Assembly (NCBI GenBank): GCA_002726395.1 | Contig: PBTA01000046.1 | Span: 27,080 to 35,892 of the forward strand | Length of the DNA: 8,813 bases | From: Methanobacteriota archaeon | GTDB taxonomy: Archaea; Thermoplasmatota; Poseidoniia; Poseidoniales; Poseidoniaceae | Direction: 5' to 3' | In this document: one piece after another, positions 1 to 7,143 of the stretch | Numbering within the stretch: the stretch's first letter is position 1 | Layout: every line of letters starts with the position of its first letter | Position numbers and translations under genes: made by a program | Notes under the pieces: model-generated | Databases searched by the model: none | What the model was told of the DNA's origin: nothing | Seen by the model: the letters and a program-made list of their open reading frames with translations, nothing else

Positions 1-3000
1 CTCTTGCCCAGTGAAGTTGTAGCGATTACCTTTACTCGAAAAGCCGCTGCCGAATTACGCAGTCGAATTCGCAGTACGCTAAGTAAGACCGATACTAATC
101 TACACTCAATTTCCCACGGCGACGTTGAGATGCTACTTACCAGTCTTGAGGATGCGCCAATATCGACTATTGATGCATTTCTTGCCAAACTAGTCACGCC
201 CTATCTCGATATTTTGTCCGCTCAGCCAGCTGGTCAGCAAATCTCAGAAGTACGCTCTCCAATGCTAATTTCGGAAACCATCAACTCTGCTTGGCGTATC
301 AGAACAAATATTGATGCTGAAGAAGCGGGGGTTAGAGGCGATCCTTACGGCTTTGTTGAATCAAGGAATAATTTAGCAATATTGTTAGGCGGCCAGAGTA
401 ATGCAGAAACAGTTCTTTCCGGATTACTAAACACTTCACTATTTGTCGAAGAAACCAAGCGCTCGCTTCGTGAGAAATCTAAATCAAAAGGCATTTCATG
501 GGACGATTCGAAATTATTGGAGCCAGACATAATTCTTGATATGATTGGCGAGCCGGCAGCAGAGTTTATCGAACCTTTCAACAAACAAATTAGGGAGTTA
601 TTGAATCAATACCTCGACTTGTATATGGAATATTACAGTAGTTATGTCTTAGATTGTGAGGCTGGAATTGGCACTGATAAAACTCGATTTAACCAATTGG
701 TAGAATTAGTAAGAAATACTATGCCAGAAGATAATATTGGCAAACTACAATGGTGTTGGCTAGTCGTAGTTTGTTGTACTTCCCAGTCGTCATTAGACAG
801 TGACAAACCATCTCATCTTCCGCGTGGAAAATTGCCTAATGCAGATAATTGGCACCCCGGGATTCATACCAACAAGGGGAATGTCGTTGGCCCGTCCGCA
901 CAACAAAAAAATGGAGTAACTGCTCAATCAACCATATTAGCAAATCAAATCAAAGAACTGCTCAACAGTAATTATGGAAGGTTAGCAAAAATACTTGGTC
1001 GCAGCTCTTACACATTCGACCCTAGAATAGATCTGGCGTATTTACCAAATGACAGCACGCTAAACTATCTTGATTTGGGAGTCGAATTATCACCATCTCC
1101 ACCGCTTGGTCGCTTGAGAATATCCAAAGAATTACAATTACAGGTGCTCAAAGACTTACTAAAAGTCCATCGAGGTTGCCAGGAGATTCTCACCCTTAGA
1201 AAAATGCAAGAAGGCGTTCATGATTTTGATGATATTCAGCGGCTTGCTGCTGATTTACTGTTAGCCCGGTGCCCCGATATAATTCGATATGAATATCCAA
1301 CAGAAATGGTTGAATTACTTGACGACCTTGGTGATGAACCTTGGAGAGACGGCCATATTGCGAGAGTACGTGCAGTACTGCCAAAGTATCCTAATTGGGC
1401 TGAAGATTTTGAACGTAGAGTGACTATTTTACAAACGATTAGACAGCAATATTTGGCATTCATTATTGATGAATATCAAGACACCAACCCGGCACATTTC
1501 AGATTATTAGCTAGATTATGGGGCTCTAGAGATTTTGACAAAACCTCGGACTACCACGGCCCTTGGGACCCGACTGTTTGTGTTGTTGGGGATATGAAAC
1601 AGAGTATCTACCGATTTAGACAAGCTGAAGTTACAGTTATGCGTAGAACGGTTGAATACATCAAACAGATGAATGCAATTGAATTTGCTAACACTGAATT
1701 TGAATTCCGCGATACTAGTAAAGCTCGCGACCCGAGGCCAGTTTTGGGTCAAGACTCGTTTAAGTCAGGACCGGGTTTGAATGATTTACCAAAGGGGTCA
1801 AGAAAGTGGCGCCATGTTGAAATCTATGCTGATGATAATGGTCAATTTGTTTCTGAAGAAAGGAAAGAGAGCCGCCGCTTAGGGCATATTGATTTGACAT
1901 CAAATCATCGAACGGCTCACGACTTATTACGCACATTGAATCAAATGTTCATTGATGTTTTTGACCAACGGCACCAAAGTTTACCTGGAGATTGGCACGC
2001 GGAAGCGCAAAGCCTTATCGCCAACAAAAAAGACACACCAAACGGTAAATTAGAATGGCTTATGCCAATGAAATTAGCTAATTCATCATCTCAGCCGGGC
2101 AATAAATTATTTTCCGACCCTAACCCTAAAACCATCCATTTAGAACATGAAATGATTGCACTTCGCCTGCAAAATCTAATCCAAGGTAAGGCATGTAAGT
2201 TGTGGAATCCGGCTAAACGAGAATACACGATTTTGGAAAAGCCGACAGATTTAGTTGAACCAAGCGACGTAACTATATTGGTCCATACTAGAAAACACAT
2301 CGCAGATTTAATCCAACGCCTAAACTCCCGTGGTATACCAGTTGTATCTGACCGCCAAGGGCGTTTACTTGGCCAACCAATTGTGAAAAACCTCATGTCT
2401 GCTTTGGACCTCATTGCACATCCACAGTCTAAATTTGCCGCAGCATCACTGGCCAAAACACCAATAATGGGCTTTTCTGATAAAGAAATCCACCGGTTTT
2501 TCAGCATTAAATCGGAATCAAATAACTGGTGGCACGACATGGCCGATTGGACCAATAATAAACCAACTAAAAATCTACTAAATCACTGCGGCAGTCAATT
2601 AATTGGCACCAATGTTCATCAAATATTAAATGAGATTCTTGACAATTCAGATTTGTTATATGCCTATCCGGATGACTCTTCACGACAAAATGCCGAATTA
2701 TGGTGTAATTTAGTACACGATATAGGCAAAGAATGCGGACATAATCCAGCGGAAATTTATGCTCAGATGCAAATATTGGATAACCTGGGCAGAAAAGGCC
2801 CACAGGCAACCACTATTCCGTCATCTGGAGCGGTTAAAATAATGACAGTTCACGGAGCCAAAGGACTAGAATCAAAGGTTATCGTGGTCTCTGGTATTTT
2901 TCAAGCGGGGCAGTATGACTCATCGATTACTGCTAAAGATAACGTACTTGTTACTCCAGAGATAATCTCAGGTCGAATAAACCCGTGGGCATCCATAGAA

Positions 3001-4590
3001 CGGCCCGATGACGGGCTATGGCAGTTTGCTAAGAGTATTGATGGAGCCCAAAGCCAAGCAGAACGGCGAAGAGAATTCTATGTGGCTTTGACCAGAGTTG
3101 AGAATCACCTCATTATAGTGGGCAACTCAACGAATTCAGGAACTTTGTGCGAAGCTACAGGAATGCTTCAGTTCACCAGTAAACCATCTGAAAAAACCAT
3201 GGGGCACATGTGGATGGAAGGCCTTAGATATTTAGCACATTCAAATCAGATTATCGATTCACCATGGTTAAACCAAGGAGATATTATTGATCAGCCGCTT
3301 GATAACTATGGTAAAAAGCAGTTAGCAATTGATCCATTCAGCCTCTATTTTAACGCACAAATTGGTAGCGATAATATTAGGTCAATCGCCATCTTCGATT
3401 CACCTAACTGTTTCATTGACGATGAACCAACAGACGCAATCACTAGATGGGCGACTATGGAGGGTATATTGGATGATGGAAAAATAATGCCAACTAAACC
3501 CCACAAAAATAATTCTGTCAACCATATTTTAAGACTAGGCGCTAACACCTTAGATACGAGTGTAAAATGTCGGCATAATCATTGGCCAAATAATCTAGGA
3601 GAATGGAATAATGCCAGATTATCAAAGTTACTAGAGCATCCTAAACCAAAATCTGTCCAGACCAGTGATTATCCAAGCCCTGTTGAGTTCGGATTAATGA
3701 TGCACAGATTGGTTGAGATTAGTCTAGATAACCCAAGTAAATTCAACCCCCATCCAGTTTTACCATTGCCAAGTAGTTGGTTAAATCAGCCAGATAACAA
3801 ATTAACAGACGTGGCTTCAGTAGAATTAGTGATGGGGGAATTTGGGATAACTAAAGGAGATACAACCTCTTCTAAGTCATATAATTATACCCGTAAAAGA
3901 ATGCACGAAATCGCTCAGCTTATTGATCGTGGTTTGACTGGAATTTATGCTGCAGGTGCATCAAAACACCTGCGTACAGCAGAGGGACTAAGAACTGAAT
4001 TACCATTTTTATATAATCATGAAGCAAAGTTGGACAAATCATCACGCAAGATACTAAGCGACTGCGAAATTTACGATATTACCAAAGTTAGCAATGTCAG
4101 TATTATGTTTGAAGGTAGGGCGGATTTAGTGATGGCTTATTCTAGCCCGGATGGCCATGGCTATCTACAAGTTGTTGACATGAAAACAACTGGTTGTTTA
4201 TTCGGTTTTAATTATGAAAACCCAAACCAAGGAACTCCGTTACAACAATTCTCGGGAGATTTGCATGGGCACTATCCAAGTACCGAAGCAGAAGCAGAAA
4301 TATTACAAAAATATCAGTATCAATTAACGCTATATTCATCTGCATTAGAAGCAATAGAGGCCGAAAAGCCGGCTGCTCAGCGTAGGTCTATCCTACCTCC
4401 AGCATTATTGATTGCAGCTTCGGGAAGAACTGTTGAAATGACAGAAGGGGAGTATGAGCAGTGTAAAACAGAGCTGACAGAACAACTGACATGGATTGCA
4501 GAATTAGCTGCTCAACCATCCGATTTAACCGACTCATCAAGAATGAGTTTCGAGCATGCGATGTCTTGTTGGAATAGTGAAATTGCTTAG
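1..4590 (+). CDS. AddA/RecB-like UvrD-family DNA helicase with C-terminal PD-(D/E)XK nuclease, 5'-truncated
   Basis: Superfamily 1A DNA helicase fused to a RecB-type nuclease, expected to unwind and degrade DNA double-strand ends to start recombinational repair. The frame is open from base 1, so the N-terminus with the Q motif and Walker A lies outside; the TTG at base 4 is not a credible start. Counting base 1 as codon 1, I see motif Ia AITFTRKAAAEL (from 8), an AddA/RecB-like DFDDI (408-412), motif II DEYQDT (490-495), motif III GDMKQSIYRFR (530-540), NHRT (635-638), motif V TVHGAKGLE (949-957) and motif VI VALTR (1028-1032). The nuclease follows: GLMMHRLVE (H1235), GRADLV (D1375), VVDMKTT (D1393, K1395) and QLTLY (Q1441, Y1445). 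All the RecB-nuclease catalytic positions are therefore present. The 1529 visible residues already exceed a typical AddA of about 1200. A partner AddB-like gene might lie upstream, which cannot be seen. AddA versus another UvrD-nuclease fusion is not settled. Confidence 0.9.
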   Translation, partial: LLPSEVVAITFTRKAAAELRSRIRSTLSKTDTNLHSISHGDVEMLLTSLEDAPISTIDAFLAKLVTPYLDILSAQPAGQQISEVRSPMLISETINSAWRIRTNIDAEEAGVRGDPYGFVESRNNLAILLGGQSNAETVLSGLLNTSLFVEETKRSLREKSKSKGISWDDSKLLEPDIILDMIGEPAAEFIEPFNKQIRELLNQYLDLYMEYYSSYVLDCEAGIGTDKTRFNQLVELVRNTMPEDNIGKLQWCWLVVVCCTSQSSLDSDKPSHLPRGKLPNADNWHPGIHTNKGNVVGPSAQQKNGVTAQSTILANQIKELLNSNYGRLAKILGRSSYTFDPRIDLAYLPNDSTLNYLDLGVELSPSPPLGRLRISKELQLQVLKDLLKVHRGCQEILTLRKMQEGVHDFDDIQRLAADLLLARCPDIIRYEYPTEMVELLDDLGDEPWRDGHIARVRAVLPKYPNWAEDFERRVTILQTIRQQYLAFIIDEYQDTNPAHFRLLARLWGSRDFDKTSDYHGPWDPTVCVVGDMKQSIYRFRQAEVTVMRRTVEYIKQMNAIEFANTEFEFRDTSKARDPRPVLGQDSFKSGPGLNDLPKGSRKWRHVEIYADDNGQFVSEERKESRRLGHIDLTSNHRTAHDLLRTLNQMFIDVFDQRHQSLPGDWHAEAQSLIANKKDTPNGKLEWLMPMKLANSSSQPGNKLFSDPNPKTIHLEHEMIALRLQNLIQGKACKLWNPAKREYTILEKPTDLVEPSDVTILVHTRKHIADLIQRLNSRGIPVVSDRQGRLLGQPIVKNLMSALDLIAHPQSKFAAASLAKTPIMGFSDKEIHRFFSIKSESNNWWHDMADWTNNKPTKNLLNHCGSQLIGTNVHQILNEILDNSDLLYAYPDDSSRQNAELWCNLVHDIGKECGHNPAEIYAQMQILDNLGRKGPQATTIPSSGAVKIMTVHGAKGLESKVIVVSGIFQAGQYDSSITAKDNVLVTPEIISGRINPWASIERPDDGLWQFAKSIDGAQSQAERRREFYVALTRVENHLIIVGNSTNSGTLCEATGMLQFTSKPSEKTMGHMWMEGLRYLAHSNQIIDSPWLNQGDIIDQPLDNYGKKQLAIDPFSLYFNAQIGSDNIRSIAIFDSPNCFIDDEPTDAITRWATMEGILDDGKIMPTKPHKNNSVNHILRLGANTLDTSVKCRHNHWPNNLGEWNNARLSKLLEHPKPKSVQTSDYPSPVEFGLMMHRLVEISLDNPSKFNPHPVLPLPSSWLNQPDNKLTDVASVELVMGEFGITKGDTTSSKSYNYTRKRMHEIAQLIDRGLTGIYAAGASKHLRTAEGLRTELPFLYNHEAKLDKSSRKILSDCEIYDITKVSNVSIMFEGRADLVMAYSSPDGHGYLQVVDMKTTGCLFGFNYENPNQGTPLQQFSGDLHGHYPSTEAEAEILQKYQYQLTLYSSALEAIEAEKPAAQRRSILPPALLIAASGRTVEMTEGEYEQCKTELTEQLTWIAELAAQPSDLTDSSRMSFEHAMSCWNSEIA

Positions 4591-5207
4591 GATTTCTGTC
4601 CAACAAAGACTAGCGTGACGCCGTCCTCTCCCCCGGCAATCCAGTGTTCAACGTTATCGAAACCGGCATCGTTCCAAGCATTCTCCCACTGATTGATGGT
4701 CCTTGTTGCCATATTTACTCCAACATGTTCGGGCCACGACAAACTATCTTCATTTTCCATGTAATGGTCAATGCCAATTACAGCCCAGCCCCCATCTTTC
4801 AACCAATCATCATGGAATACTTTGAGCATTTTTTCTGGTTCGGCTAAGTAATATAGGAATTCCATCGAATGAATATAGTCGAATTTTTCGTTTGGAGTAT
4901 AACTTGGTAGTTCAGCCAAAATGTATTGATTTTCACTATCAATTGACTTGGCTTTGTTAATCATTGCTGCTGCACCATCGATACCAATTGCTTGTTGACA
5001 GAACTGATTATCAGCCAAAATTCTGACAACCCACCCGTTTCCGCATCCAACATCTACCGCAGAAAAATTAGTACCACGTTGTTCAGACTTTACCGAAATA
5101 AAATCGATCATTTCGGCAACAGATAGTGCGTGACCCCGTTCCATCCCCTCATCTTTACCTCGTAAAGCCCAATCGTGGAACACATCAGTTGCCGGTCTTC
5201 TCTCCAT
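4587..5207 (-). CDS. Class I SAM-dependent methyltransferase (Methyltransf_11/25-like)
   Basis: A 206-residue soluble methyltransferase. Motif I is VDVGCGNG (51-58), the glycine-rich SAM-binding loop. GID (75-77) ends in the acidic residue that normally contacts the ribose of SAM. FDYIHSMEFLYYL (109-121) is the strand-4 region, and DGGWAVIGID (138-147) the following strand. The N-terminal part, including WALRGKDEGME and HALSV, probably forms a substrate lid. The substrate cannot be told: no RNA-binding, rRNA or protein-methyltransferase signature is visible, and a small molecule is as likely as anything. An in-frame ATG 45 nt upstream (5252) would add 15 residues. I prefer 5207 because AGGAGT sits four bases before it and the added residues do not resemble the fold. 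The gene converges on the helicase, with overlapping stop codons, and diverges from the iminopeptidase. Confidence 0.85.
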   Translation of the reverse strand: MERRPATDVFHDWALRGKDEGMERGHALSVAEMIDFISVKSEQRGTNFSAVDVGCGNGWVVRILADNQFCQQAIGIDGAAAMINKAKSIDSENQYILAELPSYTPNEKFDYIHSMEFLYYLAEPEKMLKVFHDDWLKDGGWAVIGIDHYMENEDSLSWPEHVGVNMATRTINQWENAWNDAGFDNVEHWIAGGEDGVTLVFVGQKS

Positions 5208-5286
5208 GTTTACTCCTGTTAGACTCACCCAATAAATCGTGTCATCTATCAAAAAACATTACCAACTGCGAGTATAAAGTCCGTAC
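5208..5286. promoter_or_regulatory. Divergent intergenic region with promoters for methyltransferase and iminopeptidase
   Basis: This 79-bp gap lies between two genes transcribed away from each other, so promoters in both directions are expected. A/T-rich candidates for archaeal TATA boxes are AATAAAT (5231-5237), the A-rich run at about 5247-5256, and TATAAAG (5273-5279). None can be assigned firmly. TATAAAG is the best match to the consensus but lies only 7 nt before the iminopeptidase ATG. If used in the forward direction it would place transcription start about 15 nt inside the annotated reading frame. No tRNA, hairpin or small ORF is visible here. Confidence 0.4.
5212..5217 (-). promoter_or_regulatory. 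Ribosome binding site deciding the methyltransferase start
   Basis: Reads AGGAGT on the minus strand, four bases before the ATG at 5207. It is the best Shine-Dalgarno match near any possible start of this gene and is the main reason for rejecting the longer start at 5252. A second purine-rich match, GGGTGAG (5224-5230), is too far away (16 nt) to serve the same ATG. Confidence 0.6.
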
Positions 5287-6243
5287 ATGGGCGATAAACC
5301 ATCAGTAGACACAGTATTGTATCCGAAAATTTCACCACATGTAACAGGAATGCTACAAGTATCCAGTTTGCACACAATTTTTTGGGAACGCAGCGGCAAT
5401 CCTGAAGGTGAGGCAGTAATCGTCATCCACGGCGGTCCCGGCGGTGGTTCTCAACCCGCATATCGCCAATACTTTAATCCAGAAAAATTCGACATAATTC
5501 AATTTGACCAAAGAGGCTGTGGTAAGTCCACACCATACGCTGAATTGCAAGAGAACAGTACGCAAAATTCGGTGGCAGATATCGAGGCATTAAGAGAACA
5601 TTTAGACCTTGACTCATGGCATGTATTTGGTGGTTCTTGGGGCTCAACTTTAGCGTTAATATATGCGCAAAACCATCCCTCGAGGGCTCAAAGTTTGATT
5701 CTGCGAGGAATATTCATGTGCCGTAAGAGTGAGTTACAGTGGTTCTACCAACGAGGTGCTAGCCATGTATTCCCTGATGCCTTTGAGCCGTACTCACAAC
5801 ATATCCCGCCCGAGGAAAGAAGTGATCTAATTACCGCTTACTATCAACGATTGACTCATGAAGATGTTGAGATAAGAAGAGCAGCCGCAAAAGAATGGAC
5901 CAGATGGGAAATGGCAACTAGTCGTTTATTCCCCGACCCGGAATATCTGGAAAAAGCGGAAGATCTAGACTTTGCAGTAGCCTTTGCTAGAATTGAGTGT
6001 CACTATTTCATCAATGGAATATTTGTCGAAGACGGTCACATCCTAAATAATGCTGAGAAGGTTAAGCACATTCCAACAATTATTGTCCAAGGTCGATACG
6101 ACATGGTGTGTCCAACAGTGAGTGCATGGGAATTACATAAAGCGTTACCTGAAAGCAAATTAGTCATTGTTCCTGATGCTGGACACTCAATGGGAGAAAC
6201 CAGTATAGCTCGCGAATTGGTTACTGCAACAGATAACATTTAG
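5287..6243 (+). CDS. pip: Proline iminopeptidase (prolyl aminopeptidase, peptidase family S33)
   Basis: Alpha/beta-hydrolase that removes N-terminal proline from peptides, acting in the cytoplasm during peptide turnover. The 318 residues match the usual length for the family. HGGPGGG (48-54) is the oxyanion-hole loop and DQRGCGKS (74-81) the family signature. GGSWGS (115-120) is the nucleophile elbow with Ser117; Asp272 in GRYD and His300 in DAGH complete the triad. Glu208 (WTRWE) and Glu237 (ARIECHYF) match the two glutamates that bind the substrate amino group in bacterial proline iminopeptidases. The second motif usually reads ENHYF, so Cys for Asn is a small variation. No signal peptide is seen. 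The ATG at 5287 lacks a clear ribosome binding site. Homology to the family is recognisable from about residue 11 (LYPKI), and a TTG at 5317 falls there, so a shorter start is possible. Confidence 0.93.
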   Translation: MGDKPSVDTVLYPKISPHVTGMLQVSSLHTIFWERSGNPEGEAVIVIHGGPGGGSQPAYRQYFNPEKFDIIQFDQRGCGKSTPYAELQENSTQNSVADIEALREHLDLDSWHVFGGSWGSTLALIYAQNHPSRAQSLILRGIFMCRKSELQWFYQRGASHVFPDAFEPYSQHIPPEERSDLITAYYQRLTHEDVEIRRAAAKEWTRWEMATSRLFPDPEYLEKAEDLDFAVAFARIECHYFINGIFVEDGHILNNAEKVKHIPTIIVQGRYDMVCPTVSAWELHKALPESKLVIVPDAGHSMGETSIARELVTATDNI

Positions 6244-6284
6244 CGGGCAAGTAAAACGCCAAACTTGAACTATTGAAGCGTTCC

Positions 6285-6292
6285 TTTGATAT
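6285..6292 (+). promoter_or_regulatory. Possible TATA box for the coiled-coil/psd/RaSEA group
   Basis: TTTGATAT is the most TATA-like stretch upstream of the coiled-coil gene. With the usual archaeal spacing of about 25 nt, transcription would start near 6314. That leaves a leader of about 28 nt carrying the palindrome and the ribosome binding site. This rests on position and base composition only. Confidence 0.25.
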
Positions 6293-6317
6293 GGTGTGTA
6301 TGAGTGGGGGTTAATGG

Positions 6318-6331
6318 AGAGGATATCCTCT
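6318..6331. repeat. Perfect 14-bp palindrome AGAGGATATCCTCT
   Basis: Every base of AGAGGATATCCTCT pairs with its partner across the centre. It ends one base before the A of AGGTGATT, the ribosome binding region of the coiled-coil gene. As DNA it could be a site for a dimeric regulator. As RNA it could fold into a 5-bp stem with an ATAT loop beside the Shine-Dalgarno sequence. Which role applies, if either, cannot be told from one copy. Confidence 0.6.
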
Positions 6332-6341
6332 AGGTGATTGC

Positions 6342-7133
6342 ATGGCGGATGAAGGAACAATAACCCCAGAGATTCGAATTAGCCAACTTGAGGACTCACT
6401 TGCTACTGAAACCGAGAGGCTTCAGAAATTATTCGCAGCATATGAAGCCCAAGAAAAAGACTTGCTTGATGTAAGGGCTGAAAATGAAGTTCTAGAAAAA
6501 GAGATTATCGAAAGAGAAATCGAGAAAGAAGCACAAGAATCTCTTATCGCTGAAAAAGATTTCAGAATCAGGGACTTAGAAATGAAGGCAACTAAGGCCG
6601 ACAAGCGCGTAGAACACTTAGAGCCAGAACTTGAAAAGATGGAAGAAAAGTATTCTCGAGAAAAAGACCGTCTTGGAAAAATATTCAATATTGCAACAGA
6701 ACTCGATGATGATTTGAAACTAGCAGTTACTGAAATGAAGGCTAGAGATGATTGGTATGTCTCACACATGACTCTGTTTGAAGACCTCAATAAGGCAATC
6801 AAAGAACGTTATGTGATGATTGAGCGAGCAGTTGAGTCAGAGAGAAAGTCACAGCATATGGCAAGAGCCATTGAAGATAGAGTCGAAGAAATGGTTACTG
6901 CAAGAGCAGCAGAGATGACAATCGACGAAGCTGAAGAATCTGTTAGCGGAGCAAAGTCAGAGGAGACTGAGGCCCCCGCCGAGGATGAGCCAGTAGTCGA
7001 GGAGTCAGAAAACGAAAGTGAAGCAGCACCAGAAGAGCCCACCACTGAATCAACTGAGCCAGCGGCACAACCCGCTGCGACTCCAGCAACTACTACTTGG
7101 GCAGACGATGAAGACCCTTGGGCAGATAACTAG
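6342..7133 (+). CDS. Acidic coiled-coil protein with low-complexity tail and terminal tryptophan motif, function unknown
   Basis: I do not recognise this 263-residue protein. Residues about 10-115 are a highly charged, heptad-like coiled coil rich in Glu, Lys, Leu and Arg. A less regular helical part (about 116-190) holds the only internal tryptophan (WYVSHM, W138). Residues about 200-250 form a disordered-looking acidic tail rich in Glu, Ala, Pro, Thr and Ser, ending in TTWADDEDPWADN with tryptophans 253 and 260. There is no cysteine, signal peptide or membrane segment, so it should be cytoplasmic. The start is fixed by GGTGAT (6333-6338), three bases before the ATG. The decarboxylase follows after 10 nt, suggesting cotranscription. 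Its shape suggests a scaffold or adaptor that reaches a partner through its C-terminal end, but this is inference only. Codon periodicity, the ribosome binding site and the tight downstream spacing support a real gene. Confidence 0.85.
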   Translation: MADEGTITPEIRISQLEDSLATETERLQKLFAAYEAQEKDLLDVRAENEVLEKEIIEREIEKEAQESLIAEKDFRIRDLEMKATKADKRVEHLEPELEKMEEKYSREKDRLGKIFNIATELDDDLKLAVTEMKARDDWYVSHMTLFEDLNKAIKERYVMIERAVESERKSQHMARAIEDRVEEMVTARAAEMTIDEAEESVSGAKSEETEAPAEDEPVVEESENESEAAPEEPTTESTEPAAQPAATPATTTWADDEDPWADN

Positions 7134-7138
7134 GTGAT
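7133..7138 (+). promoter_or_regulatory. Ribosome binding site of psd, sharing a base with the upstream stop codon
   Basis: GGTGAT lies five bases before the psd ATG, and its first G is the last base of the coiled-coil gene's TAG stop. It is complementary to the AUCACC of archaeal 16S rRNA. Termination of the upstream gene and initiation of psd thus occur on the same short stretch, which suits translational coupling. Confidence 0.65.
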
Positions 7139-7143
7139 GCACC

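Larger units (their letters stand above)
6244..6341 (+). other. 98-bp intergenic region before the coiled-coil/psd/RaSEA gene group
   Basis: Separates the iminopeptidase from the next gene group. Its first part has only weak inverted repeats: CAAGT (6248-6252) with ACTTG (6263-6267), and AACGC (6255-6259) with GCGTT (6278-6282). The second is followed by TTCCTTT, so a weak terminator for the iminopeptidase is conceivable but unproven. The second half holds a possible TATA element, a perfect palindrome and a Shine-Dalgarno sequence, listed separately. Confidence 0.5.

Noticed and set aside
2091..2555. 154-codon open frame on the minus strand inside the helicase gene
   Set aside because: It is antisense to well-conserved helicase coding sequence, has no recognisable motif, and its composition fits a shadow of the plus-strand gene.
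5208..5252. Longer methyltransferase start at the ATG at 5252
   Set aside because: It would add 15 residues without similarity to the fold, while the ATG at 5207 has AGGAGT at good spacing.
6248..6287. Hairpin-plus-T terminator after the iminopeptidase
   Set aside because: The stems are only five base pairs with loops of 10 to 18 nt, the two repeats are mutually exclusive, and the following T-rich part is short. Too weak to call.
6244..6341. tRNA or other structured RNA in the largest gap
   Set aside because: No cloverleaf arms, T-loop sequence or long stem can be drawn; only the 14-bp palindrome stands out.
6422..6802. 126-codon Ser/Phe-rich open frame on the minus strand
   Set aside because: The serine/phenylalanine richness is what the complement of a Glu/Lys-rich coiled coil gives. 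There is no start signal, and the plus-strand gene explains the region.
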